Shown: positions 26,206-35,467, counted from the first letter of the stretch. The stretch: 64,000 nt of DNA from Actinomadura barringtoniae (GCF_017573505.1 NZ_JAGEOJ010000017.1:124001-188000); one strand, 5' to 3'. Made by a program: numbers and translations. Notes: a model not told the origin generated them from the letters alone.

Positions 26206-26829
26206 GTGACTGCTGTGCCCGAGATCGGTGTGCTGGCTCTCCAGGGCGACGTGCGCGAGCACGTGCTCGCCCTCGAGGAGGCCGGGGCGCGGACCCTTGC
26301 GGTGCGCCGCCCCGAGGAGCTGGAACGCGTCGACGCCCTGGTCATCCCCGGCGGCGAGTCCACCACGATGTGGAAGCTCGCCCGCGCGTTCGACCTCCTC
26401 GACCCGCTGCGCAAGCGGATCGAGGCGGGCATGCCCGCCTACGGCTCCTGCGCCGGCATGATCATGCTGGCGGACCGGATCCAGGACGGCATGGAGGGCC
26501 AGGAGACCATCGGCGGCATCGACATGACGGTGCGCCGCAACGCCTTCGGCCGCCAGGTCGACTCGTTCGAGTCCGACGTGCGGCTGGACGGCATGGACGA
26601 CGACGCGCCGTACCACGCCGTTTTCATCCGGGCACCCTGGGTGGAGAGGGTCGGAGACGACGTGCGGGTGCTCGGTCGCGCCGAGACCGGCACGAACGCC
26701 GGTAGGATCGTCGCCGTCCGTCAAGGCCGCCTCATGGCGACCGCCTTCCATCCGGAACTGACGGGCGACCACCGTGTGCACCACTACTTCGCCGATCTGG
26801 TGCGCCGGGCGATGGAGCAGGAGGATTGA
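26206..26829 (+). CDS. pdxT: Pyridoxal 5'-phosphate synthase glutaminase subunit PdxT
   Basis: 207-residue class I glutaminase. It has IGVLALQGDVREH at the start, IPGGESTTMWKL, nucleophile Cys in YGSCAGMIML and the His/Glu pair in AFHPELTGD, all in expected order. It releases ammonia from glutamine and channels it to PdxS. The GTG start at 26206 is weakly preceded by a Shine-Dalgarno. yebC begins three bases after the stop, so the two are co-transcribed, as in mycobacteria. Confidence 0.95.
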   Translation: MTAVPEIGVLALQGDVREHVLALEEAGARTLAVRRPEELERVDALVIPGGESTTMWKLARAFDLLDPLRKRIEAGMPAYGSCAGMIMLADRIQDGMEGQETIGGIDMTVRRNAFGRQVDSFESDVRLDGMDDDAPYHAVFIRAPWVERVGDDVRVLGRAETGTNAGRIVAVRQGRLMATAFHPELTGDHRVHHYFADLVRRAMEQED

Positions 26830-26832
26830 CAG

Positions 26833-27585
26833 ATGTCCGGCCATTCCAAATGGGCGACCACCAAGCACAAGAAGGCGGCCCTCGACGCCAAGCGAGGCAA
26901 GCTCTTCGCCAAGCTGATCAAGAACATCGAGGTGGCGGCGCGGACCGGCGGGGGCGACCCCGAGGCCAACCCGACGCTGTACGACGCGATCTTCAAGGCG
27001 AAGAAGAGCTCGGTCCCGAACGACAACATCGAGCGCGCGCGCAAGCGCGGCGCCGGTGAGGAGGCCGGCGGCGCCGACTGGCAGACCATCATGTACGAGG
27101 GCTACGCGCCCGGTGGCGTCGCCGTACTGATCGAGTGCCTGACCGACAACCGCAACCGCGCGGCCTCCGAGGTCCGCGTCGGCCTGACCCGCAACGGCGG
27201 CTCGCTGGCCGACCCCGGTTCGGTGTCGTACATGTTCAACCGCAAGGGCGTCGTGATCGTGGCCAAGGCCGGTACGACCGAGGACGACGTCATGATGGCG
27301 GTCCTGGAGGCCGGCGCCGAGGAGGTGAACGACATCGGGGACAGCTTCGAGGTCGTCTCCGAGGCCGGCGACCTGGTCGCGGTCCGCACCGCGCTGCAGG
27401 AGGCCGGGATCGACTACGAGTCGGCGGAGAGCAAGTTCCTGCCGACCATGTCGGTGCCGCTGGACGAGGACAACGCCCGCAAGGTGTTCCGCCTGCTGGA
27501 CGCGCTGGAGGACTCCGACGACGTCCAGGAGGTCTACGCCAACTTCGACGTGTCCGACGAGGTCATGGAGAAGATCGACGCGTAG
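26833..27585 (+). CDS. YebC/PmpR family transcriptional/translational regulator
   Basis: 250 residues beginning MSGHSKWATTKHKKAALDAKRGKLF, the signature of the YebC/TACO1 family; GGDPEANPTL, VPNDNIERARKRG and YEGYAPGGVA are further family segments. Members are reported as DNA-binding regulators and, more recently, as factors helping translation of polyproline stretches. It is placed between pdxT and ruvC in many actinobacteria. A terminator hairpin follows at 27602-27637. Confidence 0.95.
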   Translation: MSGHSKWATTKHKKAALDAKRGKLFAKLIKNIEVAARTGGGDPEANPTLYDAIFKAKKSSVPNDNIERARKRGAGEEAGGADWQTIMYEGYAPGGVAVLIECLTDNRNRAASEVRVGLTRNGGSLADPGSVSYMFNRKGVVIVAKAGTTEDDVMMAVLEAGAEEVNDIGDSFEVVSEAGDLVAVRTALQEAGIDYESAESKFLPTMSVPLDEDNARKVFRLLDALEDSDDVQEVYANFDVSDEVMEKIDA

Positions 27586-27601
27586 CCGAGCAGATCATTG
27601 A

Positions 27602-27637
27602 CGGACGCCGCCGCCCCCGAGGGGACGGCGGCGTCCG
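27602..27637 (+). terminator. Terminator after yebC
   Basis: A perfect 12-bp stem, 27602-27613 with 27626-27637, around a C4/G4 inner segment. There is no U-tract, but the position, 16 bases after the yebC stop codon and before an apparent new promoter, fits a terminator. Confidence 0.6.
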
Positions 27638-27654
27638 CCGTCTCTGCCATGCCG

Positions 27655-27660
27655 TACGGT
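27655..27660 (+). promoter_or_regulatory. Candidate -10 box for a leaderless Eis-like gene
   Basis: TACGGT ends 8 bases before the ATG at 27668, with CGGGCCC between and no Shine-Dalgarno. It follows the yebC terminator directly, so a promoter is needed here. Confidence 0.33.
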
Positions 27661-27667
27661 CGGGCCC

Positions 27668-28819
27668 ATGGAGATCCGCGCGCTGACCGTTGACGACCTC
27701 GACGCCGTTCTGGACGCTCGCACCCGGGCCTTCGGGTACGTGCCCGAACGGGATCGGGCGTCGTGGCTGGCGTTCGCGCGGACGGCCGTGGACGCCGGGC
27801 GCCAGCTGGGCGGATTCGAGGGCGACCGGCTGGTCGCGACGGCCCGGGTGCTGGCGTTCGGCCAGTGGTGGCACGGGCGCGAGGTCTCCATGGGCGGGGT
27901 CTCGGGCGTCACGGTCGCGCCCGAGGATCGAGGCCGCGGCGCCGGCCGGGAGATCGTCACCGCGATCCTGCACCTGGCGGCCGAGCGAGGCGACGTGGTG
28001 TCGGCGCTCTATCCGGCCACGACGCGCATCTACCGCAGCCTGGGCTGGGAGCACGCGGGCGCCCAGCACCGGATCACGCTCCCCGCCGAGGCGCTGCGTA
28101 CGCTCTCCGCCGAGCCGGTGCCGGTCCGCAGGGTGGGGCCGGACGACGCGGAGGAGATCGTGCGGGTGCTCCGCGACGTCTACCAGGGCGCTCTGGACCA
28201 TGGCCCGGTCGACGCGGGGGCCGCCTCCTGGCGGCTCAAGCTGGCCGACGAACGCATCTACTGCTACCTGGCCGAGGACGGCTTCCTCTCCTACCGCTGG
28301 AGCGCCGACGGCGCCTCGCTGGACGTCGACCGGGTGGTCGCGGGCTCCGAGCGCACCTCGCGCGCGCTCTGGGCGATCGTCGGCTCGGGCTCCTCGGTCG
28401 TCGAGACCGTCAGCGCCTACGTGGATCCCTACGATCCCGTCCTGTGGTCGCTCGCCGAGCGCTACTCGGATCGGTTCCAGCGCAACCAGTGGATGCTGCG
28501 GGTGGTGGACGCCCCGGCGGCGTTCGAGCGGCGCGGCTACCCGGCGGGGGTGAGCGCCGAGGTCCCGCTGCACGTCGTGGACGCTCAGTTGCCCGCCAAC
28601 AGCGGCTCGTGGCGGTTGGTGATCAAGGACGGGCGGGGCGCGCTGGAGCGCGCCGGCGACGATCCTGCGGCCGTACGGATGGGCATCCAGGGCCTGTCGG
28701 CGCTCTACGCAGGCGTCCGGGTCGCCGCCCTGCGCCGCAGCGGCATGATCTCCGGCGGCGACCAGGCCCTGCTGGGCGCTGCTTTCGAGGCCGCTCCGTT
28801 CATGCACGACTACTTCTGA
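27668..28819 (+). CDS. Eis-like GNAT family N-acetyltransferase
   Basis: 383 residues. The N-terminal GNAT domain shows the acetyl-CoA loop VSGVTVAPEDRGRGAGREIV (R/Q-x-x-G-x-G/A) and a later YPATTRIYRSLGWEHAG. A second GNAT-like and a C-terminal sterol-carrier-like domain complete the Eis architecture, and the chain ends in F at the C-terminus (HDYF), where Eis proteins place a catalytic carboxylate. Eis enzymes acetylate amines, including aminoglycosides in mycobacteria; the natural substrate here is unknown. It has a probable leaderless promoter and a divergent location from no gene. Confidence 0.85.
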   Translation: MEIRALTVDDLDAVLDARTRAFGYVPERDRASWLAFARTAVDAGRQLGGFEGDRLVATARVLAFGQWWHGREVSMGGVSGVTVAPEDRGRGAGREIVTAILHLAAERGDVVSALYPATTRIYRSLGWEHAGAQHRITLPAEALRTLSAEPVPVRRVGPDDAEEIVRVLRDVYQGALDHGPVDAGAASWRLKLADERIYCYLAEDGFLSYRWSADGASLDVDRVVAGSERTSRALWAIVGSGSSVVETVSAYVDPYDPVLWSLAERYSDRFQRNQWMLRVVDAPAAFERRGYPAGVSAEVPLHVVDAQLPANSGSWRLVIKDGRGALERAGDDPAAVRMGIQGLSALYAGVRVAALRRSGMISGGDQALLGAAFEAAPFMHDYF

Positions 28820-28901
28820 CCCCGCGCGCGCCCATGCGGGACGATGCCATCCTGGTCCGATAGCGTGTCGGTTGCCGAACAGATGATCGAAGGGGTGGGC
28901 C

Positions 28902-29438
28902 GTGCGGGTGCTGGGGATCGACCCGGGGCTCACCAGGTGCGGCGTCGGGGTCGTCGAGGGCGCTCCCGGCAGGCCGCTCAGCCTGGTCTCCGTCGGCGTG
29001 ATCCGCACCAGCCCCGACGACGACATCGCGCTCCGCCTCCTCGGCATCGAGGAGGGCATCAACGCGATCATGGACGAGCTGAAGCCCGACGCCGTCGCGG
29101 TGGAGCGGGTCTTCGCACAGCACAACGTCAGCACCGTGATGGGCACCGCCCAGGCCGCCGGCATCGCCATGGTGGCCGCCGCCCGGCGCGGCCTGCCGGT
29201 CGCGATGCACACCCCCAGCGAGGCCAAGGCCGCGATCACCGGGAACGGCCGGGCCGACAAGGCCCAGGTCACCGCGATGGTGACGCGGCTGCTCCGGCTG
29301 GACGCCGCGCCCAAGCCCGCCGACGCGGCCGACGCGCTGGCGCTGGCCATCTGTCACGTCTGGCGCGGCGGCGCCCAGTCCCGGCTGGCCGCCGCGCGCC
29401 TGAACGCCGCACGCCCGAACGGAAGGACCCGGATTTGA
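28902..29438 (+). CDS. ruvC: Crossover junction endodeoxyribonuclease RuvC
   Basis: 178 residues, the normal length. It has the first metal Asp in GIDPGLTRCGVG, Glu in VAVERVFAQHN, and the C-terminal acidic pair in AADALALAICH. It resolves Holliday junctions with RuvAB. The GTG at 28902 starts VRVLGIDPG. The ruvA TTG start overlaps its stop codon (TTGA), and ruvB follows, forming a ruvCAB operon. Confidence 0.96.
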   Translation: MRVLGIDPGLTRCGVGVVEGAPGRPLSLVSVGVIRTSPDDDIALRLLGIEEGINAIMDELKPDAVAVERVFAQHNVSTVMGTAQAAGIAMVAAARRGLPVAMHTPSEAKAAITGNGRADKAQVTAMVTRLLRLDAAPKPADAADALALAICHVWRGGAQSRLAAARLNAARPNGRTRI

Positions 29439-30034
29439 TCGCGTTCGTCAGCGGCAGGGTGGCCGCCGCGGGACCCGACGGTGCCGTGGTGGACGTCGGG
29501 GGAGTGGGCTACGCCGTCCAGTGCACCCCCGCCACGCTCGCCGGGCTGCGGGTCGGCGAGCAGGCGCAGGTCCCCACCTCCCTGGTCGTACGCGAGGACT
29601 CGCTCACCCTCTTCGGTTTCGCCGACGACGACGAGCGCGGGGTCTTCGAGCTCCTCCAGACCGCCAGCGGCGTCGGCCCCCGGCTGGCCCTGGCGATGCT
29701 GGCCGTTCACACGCCGAACGCGCTGCGCATGGCCGTGACCACCGAGGACGTGACCGCGCTCACCAAGGTCCCCGGCATCGGCAAGAAGGGCGCCCAGCGC
29801 ATCGTTCTGGAGCTGAAGGACCGCCTGGGCTCGCCGATCGGCGGCGTCGAGGTCCGCCAGACCCCCAGGGCGGCCGCGTGGCGCGACCAGGTCCAGGCCG
29901 GTCTGATCAATCTCGGCTGGACGGCCAAGGACGCCGACGCCGCCGTCGATCTGGTAGCCGCGGAGCTGGATGGCGAGGAGACCCCGCCGATCCCCGTCCT
30001 CCTGAAGGCCGCCCTGAAGAAACTGAGTAAGTGA
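29435..30034 (+). CDS. ruvA: Holliday junction branch migration protein RuvA
   Basis: 199 residues. The OB-fold N-terminus (IAFVSGRVAA, GGVGYAVQ), helix-hairpin-helix segments (TASGVGPRLALAML and KVPGIGKKGAQRIVLELKD) and a C-terminal RuvB-binding domain (NLGWTAKDADAAVD) are all present. A TTG start overlapping the ruvC stop gives the right N-terminus; no ATG or GTG is available nearby. It forms tetramers on four-way junctions and loads RuvB. Confidence 0.95.
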   Translation: MIAFVSGRVAAAGPDGAVVDVGGVGYAVQCTPATLAGLRVGEQAQVPTSLVVREDSLTLFGFADDDERGVFELLQTASGVGPRLALAMLAVHTPNALRMAVTTEDVTALTKVPGIGKKGAQRIVLELKDRLGSPIGGVEVRQTPRAAAWRDQVQAGLINLGWTAKDADAAVDLVAAELDGEETPPIPVLLKAALKKLSK

Positions 30035-30059
30035 GCGAACAAGAGGCTGTGCGGCGCGT

Positions 30060-31124
30060 ATGAGCGAGTACGAGGAACGCCTGGTCTCCTCCGACGCCGA
30101 CGGGCCGGAGGAGCAGGTCATCGAGGCCGCGCTCCGGCCCAAGAAGCTGGACGATTTCATCGGCCAGCATCGCGTCCGTGAGCAGCTGTCCCTGGTGTTG
30201 CACAGCGCCCTACGGCGCGGCCGGACCCCCGATCATGTCCTCCTGTCGGGAGGGCCTGGCCTGGGCAAGACGACACTCGCCATGATCATCGCGGCTGAGC
30301 TGGGCGCGCCGCTGCGGATCTCCTCGGGCCCGGCGATCGAACGGGCCGGGGACCTGGCGGCGATCCTGTCGACGCTCTCCGAGGGCGAGGTCCTCTTCCT
30401 CGACGAGATCCACCGGATGGCCCGCCCGGCCGAAGAGATGCTCTACATGGCGATGGAGGACTTCCGGGTCGACGTCGTCGTGGGCAAGGGCCCGGGCGCG
30501 ACCGCGATCCCGCTGGACATCGCCCCGTTCACCCTGGTCGGCGCGACCACCCGCGCGGGCATGCTGCCGGGACCGTTGCGTGATCGTTTCGGCTTCGTGG
30601 CCCACATGGACTTCTACGACCCGGGCGAGCTCGAGGTGATCGTCAAGCGGTCCGCGGGCCTGCTGGACGTGGAGATCGCGCCGGACGGCGCCGCCGAGGT
30701 CGCGGGCCGTTCCCGCGGCACCCCGCGCATCGCCAACCGCCTGCTGCGCCGCGTCCGCGACTACGCCGAGGTGCGGGCGGACGGCGTGATCACCAAGGAC
30801 CTGGCCCGTTCGGCCCTCACCCTCTACGAGGTCGACGAACGGGGCCTGGACCGCCTGGACAGGGCCGTGCTGGCCTCCCTCATGCGCAAGTTCGGCGGCG
30901 GGCCGGTCGGCCTTTCGACCCTTGCCGTCTCGGTGGGGGAGGAGCCCGAGACCGTCGAGGTCGTGGCCGAGCCCTTCCTGGTCAGGCAGGGGCTGCTGGC
31001 CCGCACGCCCCGGGGGCGCATCGCGACCCCCGCGGCATGGGCCCATCTCGGCCTCACCCCGCCACCCTCGTCTCCCATGGCCGCCCTCTTCGAGATCGAC
31101 GATGGAGCGGACGAGGAGAGGTAG
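30060..31124 (+). CDS. ruvB: Holliday junction branch migration ATPase RuvB
   Basis: 354-residue AAA+ motor. RPKKLDDFIGQHRVREQL opens the domain; Walker A is SGGPGLGKTTLA, Walker B is LFLDEIHRM, sensor 1 is LVGATTRAGML, arginine finger region PLRDRFGF, and a winged-helix domain is at the end (VEPFLVRQGLLARTPRGR-like). It drives branch migration with RuvA. The start is 25 bases after ruvA. Confidence 0.97.
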   Translation: MSEYEERLVSSDADGPEEQVIEAALRPKKLDDFIGQHRVREQLSLVLHSALRRGRTPDHVLLSGGPGLGKTTLAMIIAAELGAPLRISSGPAIERAGDLAAILSTLSEGEVLFLDEIHRMARPAEEMLYMAMEDFRVDVVVGKGPGATAIPLDIAPFTLVGATTRAGMLPGPLRDRFGFVAHMDFYDPGELEVIVKRSAGLLDVEIAPDGAAEVAGRSRGTPRIANRLLRRVRDYAEVRADGVITKDLARSALTLYEVDERGLDRLDRAVLASLMRKFGGGPVGLSTLAVSVGEEPETVEVVAEPFLVRQGLLARTPRGRIATPAAWAHLGLTPPPSSPMAALFEIDDGADEER

Positions 31125-31204
31125 TGTCAGGGGAAACCGGTCACGGTAGGGCAGGCGTGGAGTAACGGGTTGGGAACTTCCCGGCGCCGTCGCTCGTCAC
31201 GTCG

Positions 31205-31233
31205 TTGCCGGGTTCTCGCGTACTCTCTAGACT
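31205..31233 (+). promoter_or_regulatory. Candidate sigma70-type promoter for yajC-secD-secF
   Basis: TTGCCG (31205-31210), a 17-base spacer and TAGACT (31228-31233) match the actinobacterial housekeeping consensus well. A start near 31240 would give an untranslated leader of about 88 bases before yajC. It lies in the 203-base gap after ruvB. Confidence 0.55.
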
Positions 31234-31327
31234 CCGGGACTTGGTCACCGTCTCCAGCCGACGGGCCCTAGAGCGAGGCCATTGTGGCAATTGGCTGGGC
31301 AAACCACATCGGAAGGATGCCCCAGTA

Positions 31328-31843
31328 ATGGGCAGCGACAAGATTATTGCGGCGTCGGGCGGCGGCGGTGGTGCCTTCAACCTCCTGCTCCTGCTCGCCA
31401 TACCCCTGGTTTTCTACTTCTTGCTGATCAGGCCTCAGAGCCGGCGCCGCAAGGAGCAGCAGCAGATGCAGAGCGCCATCGAGCCCGGCGCGCGCGTGAT
31501 GACCACCAGTGGCATGTACGCCACCGTGGTCTCCAGCGACGACGACGGGCTCGTGCTGGAGATCGCTCCGGGTGTCGAGGCTCGGTTCGTCAAGCAGGCC
31601 GTCATGAACGTCGTCAAGGACGACGAGGTCGAGGACGAGCTCGAGGACGACGACGACCTTGAGGAGACCGAGGCCGAGTCCGGCGAGGGGTCGATCGACC
31701 TGTCGAAGGACGACGCCAAGGACGCCAAGGCATCCGCCAAGGCCGACACGGGCGACTCCACGAGCGTTGCCGACGACGCGGAGGACGAGGTCGTCGAGAC
31801 CCCGGCCAAGGCGAAGGCCTCTTCGGAGAAGCCCTCCGCCTGA
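31328..31843 (+). CDS. yajC: Preprotein translocase subunit YajC
   Basis: 171 residues. One membrane span (FNLLLLLAIPLVFYFLLIRPQSRRR) with the family's RPQ motif, then a small cytosolic YajC domain (GARVMTTSGMYATVV). It has a long acidic C-terminal tail rich in Asp, Glu, Lys and Ala (about residues 100-171), beyond the usual 85-110 residue length and common in actinobacteria. It assists SecDF in protein export. ATG 31328 is preferred because GGAAGG precedes it. Confidence 0.93.
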   Translation: MGSDKIIAASGGGGGAFNLLLLLAIPLVFYFLLIRPQSRRRKEQQQMQSAIEPGARVMTTSGMYATVVSSDDDGLVLEIAPGVEARFVKQAVMNVVKDDEVEDELEDDDDLEETEAESGEGSIDLSKDDAKDAKASAKADTGDSTSVADDAEDEVVETPAKAKASSEKPSA

Positions 31844-31880
31844 CGCTCCGGCAACGACATAAGACGGGATAAGACGACCA

Positions 31881-33683
31881 GTGGCTTCGCCTAGCAGCAA
31901 CGTTCCCAAGCCCGGGCGTACGCTCCTCGGGTTCTTCGCGGTCTTGGGCATCCTCACGGTGATCATGCTCTTGCAGGGGCAGATCACGCCCAAGCTGGGG
32001 CTCGACCTCGCCGGTGGCACGACGGTCACGCTCACGGCCAAGACGGAGGCCGGCAAGACGCCGCCCACCGCCCAGATGGACCAGGCCGTAAAGATCATCA
32101 ACCAGCGGGTCAACGGCCTGGGTGTGGCGGACGCCGAGGTGTCCAAGCAGGGCACCAACAACATCATCGTGAGCATCGGCGGTGCCGGCCAGCAGCAGGT
32201 GGTCGACACCATCGGCAAGACCGCCAAGCTGCAGTTCCGGCAGGTGTACGCGTCGGGGGCCAGCACGCCGAACGGGCAGCCGCTGCCGTCGGGGACGCCC
32301 ACGGCCTCGACCTCGGGCAGCCCGAGCCCGTCGGCGTCGCCGTCGGGCTCGCCCAAGGCGGGCGTGAAGCCGTCGGACACCTCGACCCCGCGCGGCCGTG
32401 CGGTGTCGGGGGCCCTCGCGGCGCCGACGCCCACGCCGAGCGGTTCGGGCAAGCCGTCGCCCTCGGCCACGCCGAGCGGTCAGCCGACGACCACGCCGAC
32501 GGTGCCGCCGGACCCGAACGCCGCCGGGCAGGACTTCAGCGGCATCGACGACCAGGCCGTGATCAAGCAGTACCAGTCGCTGGTCTGCTCGCCGAACGGC
32601 GGCCCGACGGTGCCGGGCTCCAACAACCCGGCGTTGAAGTGGGTCGCGGCGTGTGACCAGAAGGCCGAGAACGGCCAGGTCACCAAGTACATCCTCGGGC
32701 CGGTCCGGGTCGAGGGCACGCAGGTCTCGGGCGCGAACGCGCTGCCGCCTGACCCGCAGAACGGCCGGCAGAGCTGGTCGGTCAGCCTGAAGTTCAAGGG
32801 CCAGGGCACCAAGCAGTTCGGCGACGTCACCTCCGACGCCTACAAGGCCTACCAGGCCAACCCGAGCGCCCCGCAGGCGCAGGTGGCGATCATCCTGGAC
32901 GGGCAGGTCGTCTCGGCGCCGCAGATCCGCGAGGGCGCCATCACCGGCGGCACCGCGAGCATCGACGGCCCGGCCGACAGCTTCACCCAGTCCTACGCCG
33001 ACAACCTGGCGAACGTGCTGAAGTTCGGCGCGCTCCCGCTGGAGTTCCAGCAGAGCTCCATCGACGAGGTCTCCTCGACGCTGGGCGCCGACCAGTTGCA
33101 CGGTGGCCTCATCGCGGGCGCGATCGGCCTCGGCCTGGTCGTGATCTACTGCCTGCTCTACTACCAGGGCCTCGGCCTGGTGGCGGTCGGCAGCCTCGTC
33201 GTCGCCGGCGCCACCACCTACCTGTCGGTGGTGATCCTCGGCGAGGGGATGGGCTTCAGGCTCACGCTCCCGCACATCATCGGTCTGATCGTCTCGATCG
33301 GTATCACCGCGGACTCGTTCATTGTCTACTTCGAACGATTGCGCGACGAACTGAGAGCCGGGCGAACACTGAGACCATCGGTGGAGAACGCCTGGAAGCG
33401 GGCGCGGCGCACGATCCTGGTGGCCGACGCGGTCACCTTCATCGCCGCCCTGGTGCTCTACTTCCTGGCGGTCGGCGGGGTGCGGGGCTTCGCGTTCGCG
33501 ATGGGCCTCACGACCCTGATCGACGTCGTGGTGGTGTTCTTCTTCACCAAGCCGCTGGTGGCGCTGCTGTCGCGGACCGAGTTCTTCGGCAGAGGCCACA
33601 AGTTCTCCGGCCTCGACCGGAACCGGCTCCGCCGTAGCGGACCGACGCCGCCCGCCGCCCGGACCAAGAGCCAGGAGGCATGA
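31881..33683 (+). CDS. secD: Protein translocase subunit SecD
   Basis: 600-residue RND-family export subunit. It has a first membrane segment near residue 15-35, the periplasmic head starting GLDLAGGTTVTLTAKT, and five C-terminal membrane helices with the conserved LIVSIGITADSFIVYFERLRDE. A Ser/Pro/Thr-rich low-complexity insertion (about residues 130-215) splits the periplasmic region, a feature of actinobacterial SecD. It uses the proton gradient to pull translocating proteins out of SecYEG. It lies between yajC and secF, overlapping the secF start. Confidence 0.95.
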   Translation: MASPSSNVPKPGRTLLGFFAVLGILTVIMLLQGQITPKLGLDLAGGTTVTLTAKTEAGKTPPTAQMDQAVKIINQRVNGLGVADAEVSKQGTNNIIVSIGGAGQQQVVDTIGKTAKLQFRQVYASGASTPNGQPLPSGTPTASTSGSPSPSASPSGSPKAGVKPSDTSTPRGRAVSGALAAPTPTPSGSGKPSPSATPSGQPTTTPTVPPDPNAAGQDFSGIDDQAVIKQYQSLVCSPNGGPTVPGSNNPALKWVAACDQKAENGQVTKYILGPVRVEGTQVSGANALPPDPQNGRQSWSVSLKFKGQGTKQFGDVTSDAYKAYQANPSAPQAQVAIILDGQVVSAPQIREGAITGGTASIDGPADSFTQSYADNLANVLKFGALPLEFQQSSIDEVSSTLGADQLHGGLIAGAIGLGLVVIYCLLYYQGLGLVAVGSLVVAGATTYLSVVILGEGMGFRLTLPHIIGLIVSIGITADSFIVYFERLRDELRAGRTLRPSVENAWKRARRTILVADAVTFIAALVLYFLAVGGVRGFAFAMGLTTLIDVVVVFFFTKPLVALLSRTEFFGRGHKFSGLDRNRLRRSGPTPPAARTKSQEA

Positions 33684-34825
33684 TGGCCAAGAGCTCGGTT
33701 CTCAGCAGGTTCTACCGCGGCGAGCTCAGCGCCGACATCGTCGGGCGGCCGAAGATTTGGTACTCGATCTCCGGGCTCCTGATCGTCTTCTCGCTCGTCG
33801 GGCTGCTCGTGCAGGGCCTCAACTTCGGTGTGGAGTTCAAGGGCGGGTCGGTCTTCACCATCCCCGCGCCGAAGGGCTCCTCGATCACCGATGTCCGCAC
33901 GGCCGTCACCGACGGCGGGGTGCACGGCGACCCGACCGTCCAGAAGGCGGGCGACAACTGGCGGGTGACCACCGAGAGCCTCACCTCGACCGAGGTCGCC
34001 AAGGTCAAGCAGAGCGTCTCCAAGGACCTCAACGTCCCCGCCAACCAGATCACCACGCAGGTGGTCGGCGCGTCCTGGGGCGGTGAGATCTCCAAGAAGG
34101 CGTGGCAGGCGCTCATCGTCTTCATGATCTTGATCATCGCCTACCTGTCGGTGGCGTTCGAATGGCGGATGGCGCTCGCGGCGGTGGTCGCGCTGGTGCA
34201 CGACCTGGTGATCACGGCGGGCATCTACGCCTGGTCGGGATTCGAGGTCACACCCGCGACCCTGCTGGGCTTCCTGACGATCCTGGGTTATTCGCTGTAC
34301 GACGCGGTCGTGGTCTTCGACATGATCAAGGAGGTCACCAGACCGCTCAACTCCTCCTCCAAGATCACCTACAGTCAGGCGGCCAACCAGGCCCTCAGCA
34401 GCACGCTGGTGCGCTCGCTGAACACCTCCCTGGTGGCGATCCTCCCGGTCGCGGCGATCCTGTTCATCGGCACCACGCTGTTCGGCGCGGGCACGCTGAA
34501 GGACCTGTCGCTCGCGCTGTTCGTCGGCATGATCGTCGGTACGTACTCCTCGATCTGCGTGGCGACGCCGCTGCTGGTCCAGCTGAAGGAGCGCGAGCCG
34601 AAGTACCGCCAGCTGCGGGAGAACATCGCCCGCCGCGAGAGCAGCGGCAAGCGCCAGGCCAAGGCGGCCAAGGTCACCAAGGCCACGGAGGCCGCGGGCG
34701 ACGACGAGGTGGACGACGTTCCCGAGGACGACGCCCCAGCCTCGGTGACCGTGCGCAAGGTCGTCCAGACGGGGCAGCGCCAGCAGCCCAAGAAGGGCAC
34801 CAGGCAGCAGCGCCGCGGCAAGTAG
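33680..34825 (+). CDS. secF: Protein translocase subunit SecF
   Basis: 381 residues, with six membrane segments, the SecF motif FGVEFKGGSVFTI in the first periplasmic part and LTILGYSLYDAVVVFDMIKE in the membrane core. A basic, Ala/Lys-rich cytosolic tail of about 75 residues follows. It works with SecD in late export. Two adjacent ATGs (33680 and 33683) both lie after AGGAGGC; the first overlaps the secD stop. Confidence 0.95.
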   Translation: MMAKSSVLSRFYRGELSADIVGRPKIWYSISGLLIVFSLVGLLVQGLNFGVEFKGGSVFTIPAPKGSSITDVRTAVTDGGVHGDPTVQKAGDNWRVTTESLTSTEVAKVKQSVSKDLNVPANQITTQVVGASWGGEISKKAWQALIVFMILIIAYLSVAFEWRMALAAVVALVHDLVITAGIYAWSGFEVTPATLLGFLTILGYSLYDAVVVFDMIKEVTRPLNSSSKITYSQAANQALSSTLVRSLNTSLVAILPVAAILFIGTTLFGAGTLKDLSLALFVGMIVGTYSSICVATPLLVQLKEREPKYRQLRENIARRESSGKRQAKAAKVTKATEAAGDDEVDDVPEDDAPASVTVRKVVQTGQRQQPKKGTRQQRRGK

Positions 34826-34856
34826 TACTCGCCCAGTAGCGAAAGCACAGCGATCA

Positions 34857-34899
34857 ACGGCCGTGCCCACCCCCCAAGCGCGGGAGTGGGCACGGCCGT
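34857..34899 (+). terminator. Terminator after secF
   Basis: A perfect 14-bp stem, 34857-34870 (ACGGCCGTGCCCAC) with 34886-34899, and a 15-base loop. No U-tract. It ends the yajC-secD-secF operon; apt starts 44 bases later. Confidence 0.65.
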
Positions 34900-34942
34900 C
34901 GCATGACCGGGCTTACGGCCCCGTGACCAGGAGAGAGCGACC

Positions 34943-35467
34943 ATGGACCTCGACCGGCTGATCCAGGACCGGATCCGCGACGTGCCCGACTACCCGAAGC
35001 CGGGCGTGCTGTTCAAGGACATCACCCCGCTGCTGGCCGACCACGTGGCCTTCGCCGGCGTCGTGGACGCGGTCGTCAACCACTACGGCCGCGGTACCGT
35101 CGACAAGATCGTCGGCATCGAGGCGCGCGGGTTCATCCTGGCCGCGCCGATCGCCTACCACTTCGGCGCCGGATTCGTTCCGGTACGGAAAAAGGGCAAG
35201 CTGCCGTCGGAGACGCTCCAGGCGACCTATGATCTCGAGTACGGGACCGAAACGATCGAGATGCACGTCGACGCGTTCGGGCCCGGGGAACGGGTGCTGA
35301 TCGTCGACGACGTGCTGGCCACCGGGGGAACCGCCCGGGCGGCCGCCGACCTGGTGAGCCGCGGCGGCGGCGAGGTGGTCGGGCTGTCGGTCCTGATGGA
35401 GCTGTCGTTCCTGCATGGACGGGACAAACTGGGGAATCTGGACGTCCACTCGTTGGTTACGGTCTAG
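34943..35467 (+). CDS. apt: Adenine phosphoribosyltransferase
   Basis: 174 residues. The PRPP-binding motif is VLIVDDVLATGGTARAA, with IEARGFILAAPIA and the flexible-loop segment KKGKLPSETLQATYDLEYG typical of Apt. It salvages adenine to AMP in the cytosol. AGGAGAGAG lies before the ATG. It precedes relA, as in other actinobacteria, which links purine salvage and (p)ppGpp genes by position. Confidence 0.96.
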   Translation: MDLDRLIQDRIRDVPDYPKPGVLFKDITPLLADHVAFAGVVDAVVNHYGRGTVDKIVGIEARGFILAAPIAYHFGAGFVPVRKKGKLPSETLQATYDLEYGTETIEMHVDAFGPGERVLIVDDVLATGGTARAAADLVSRGGGEVVGLSVLMELSFLHGRDKLGNLDVHSLVTV

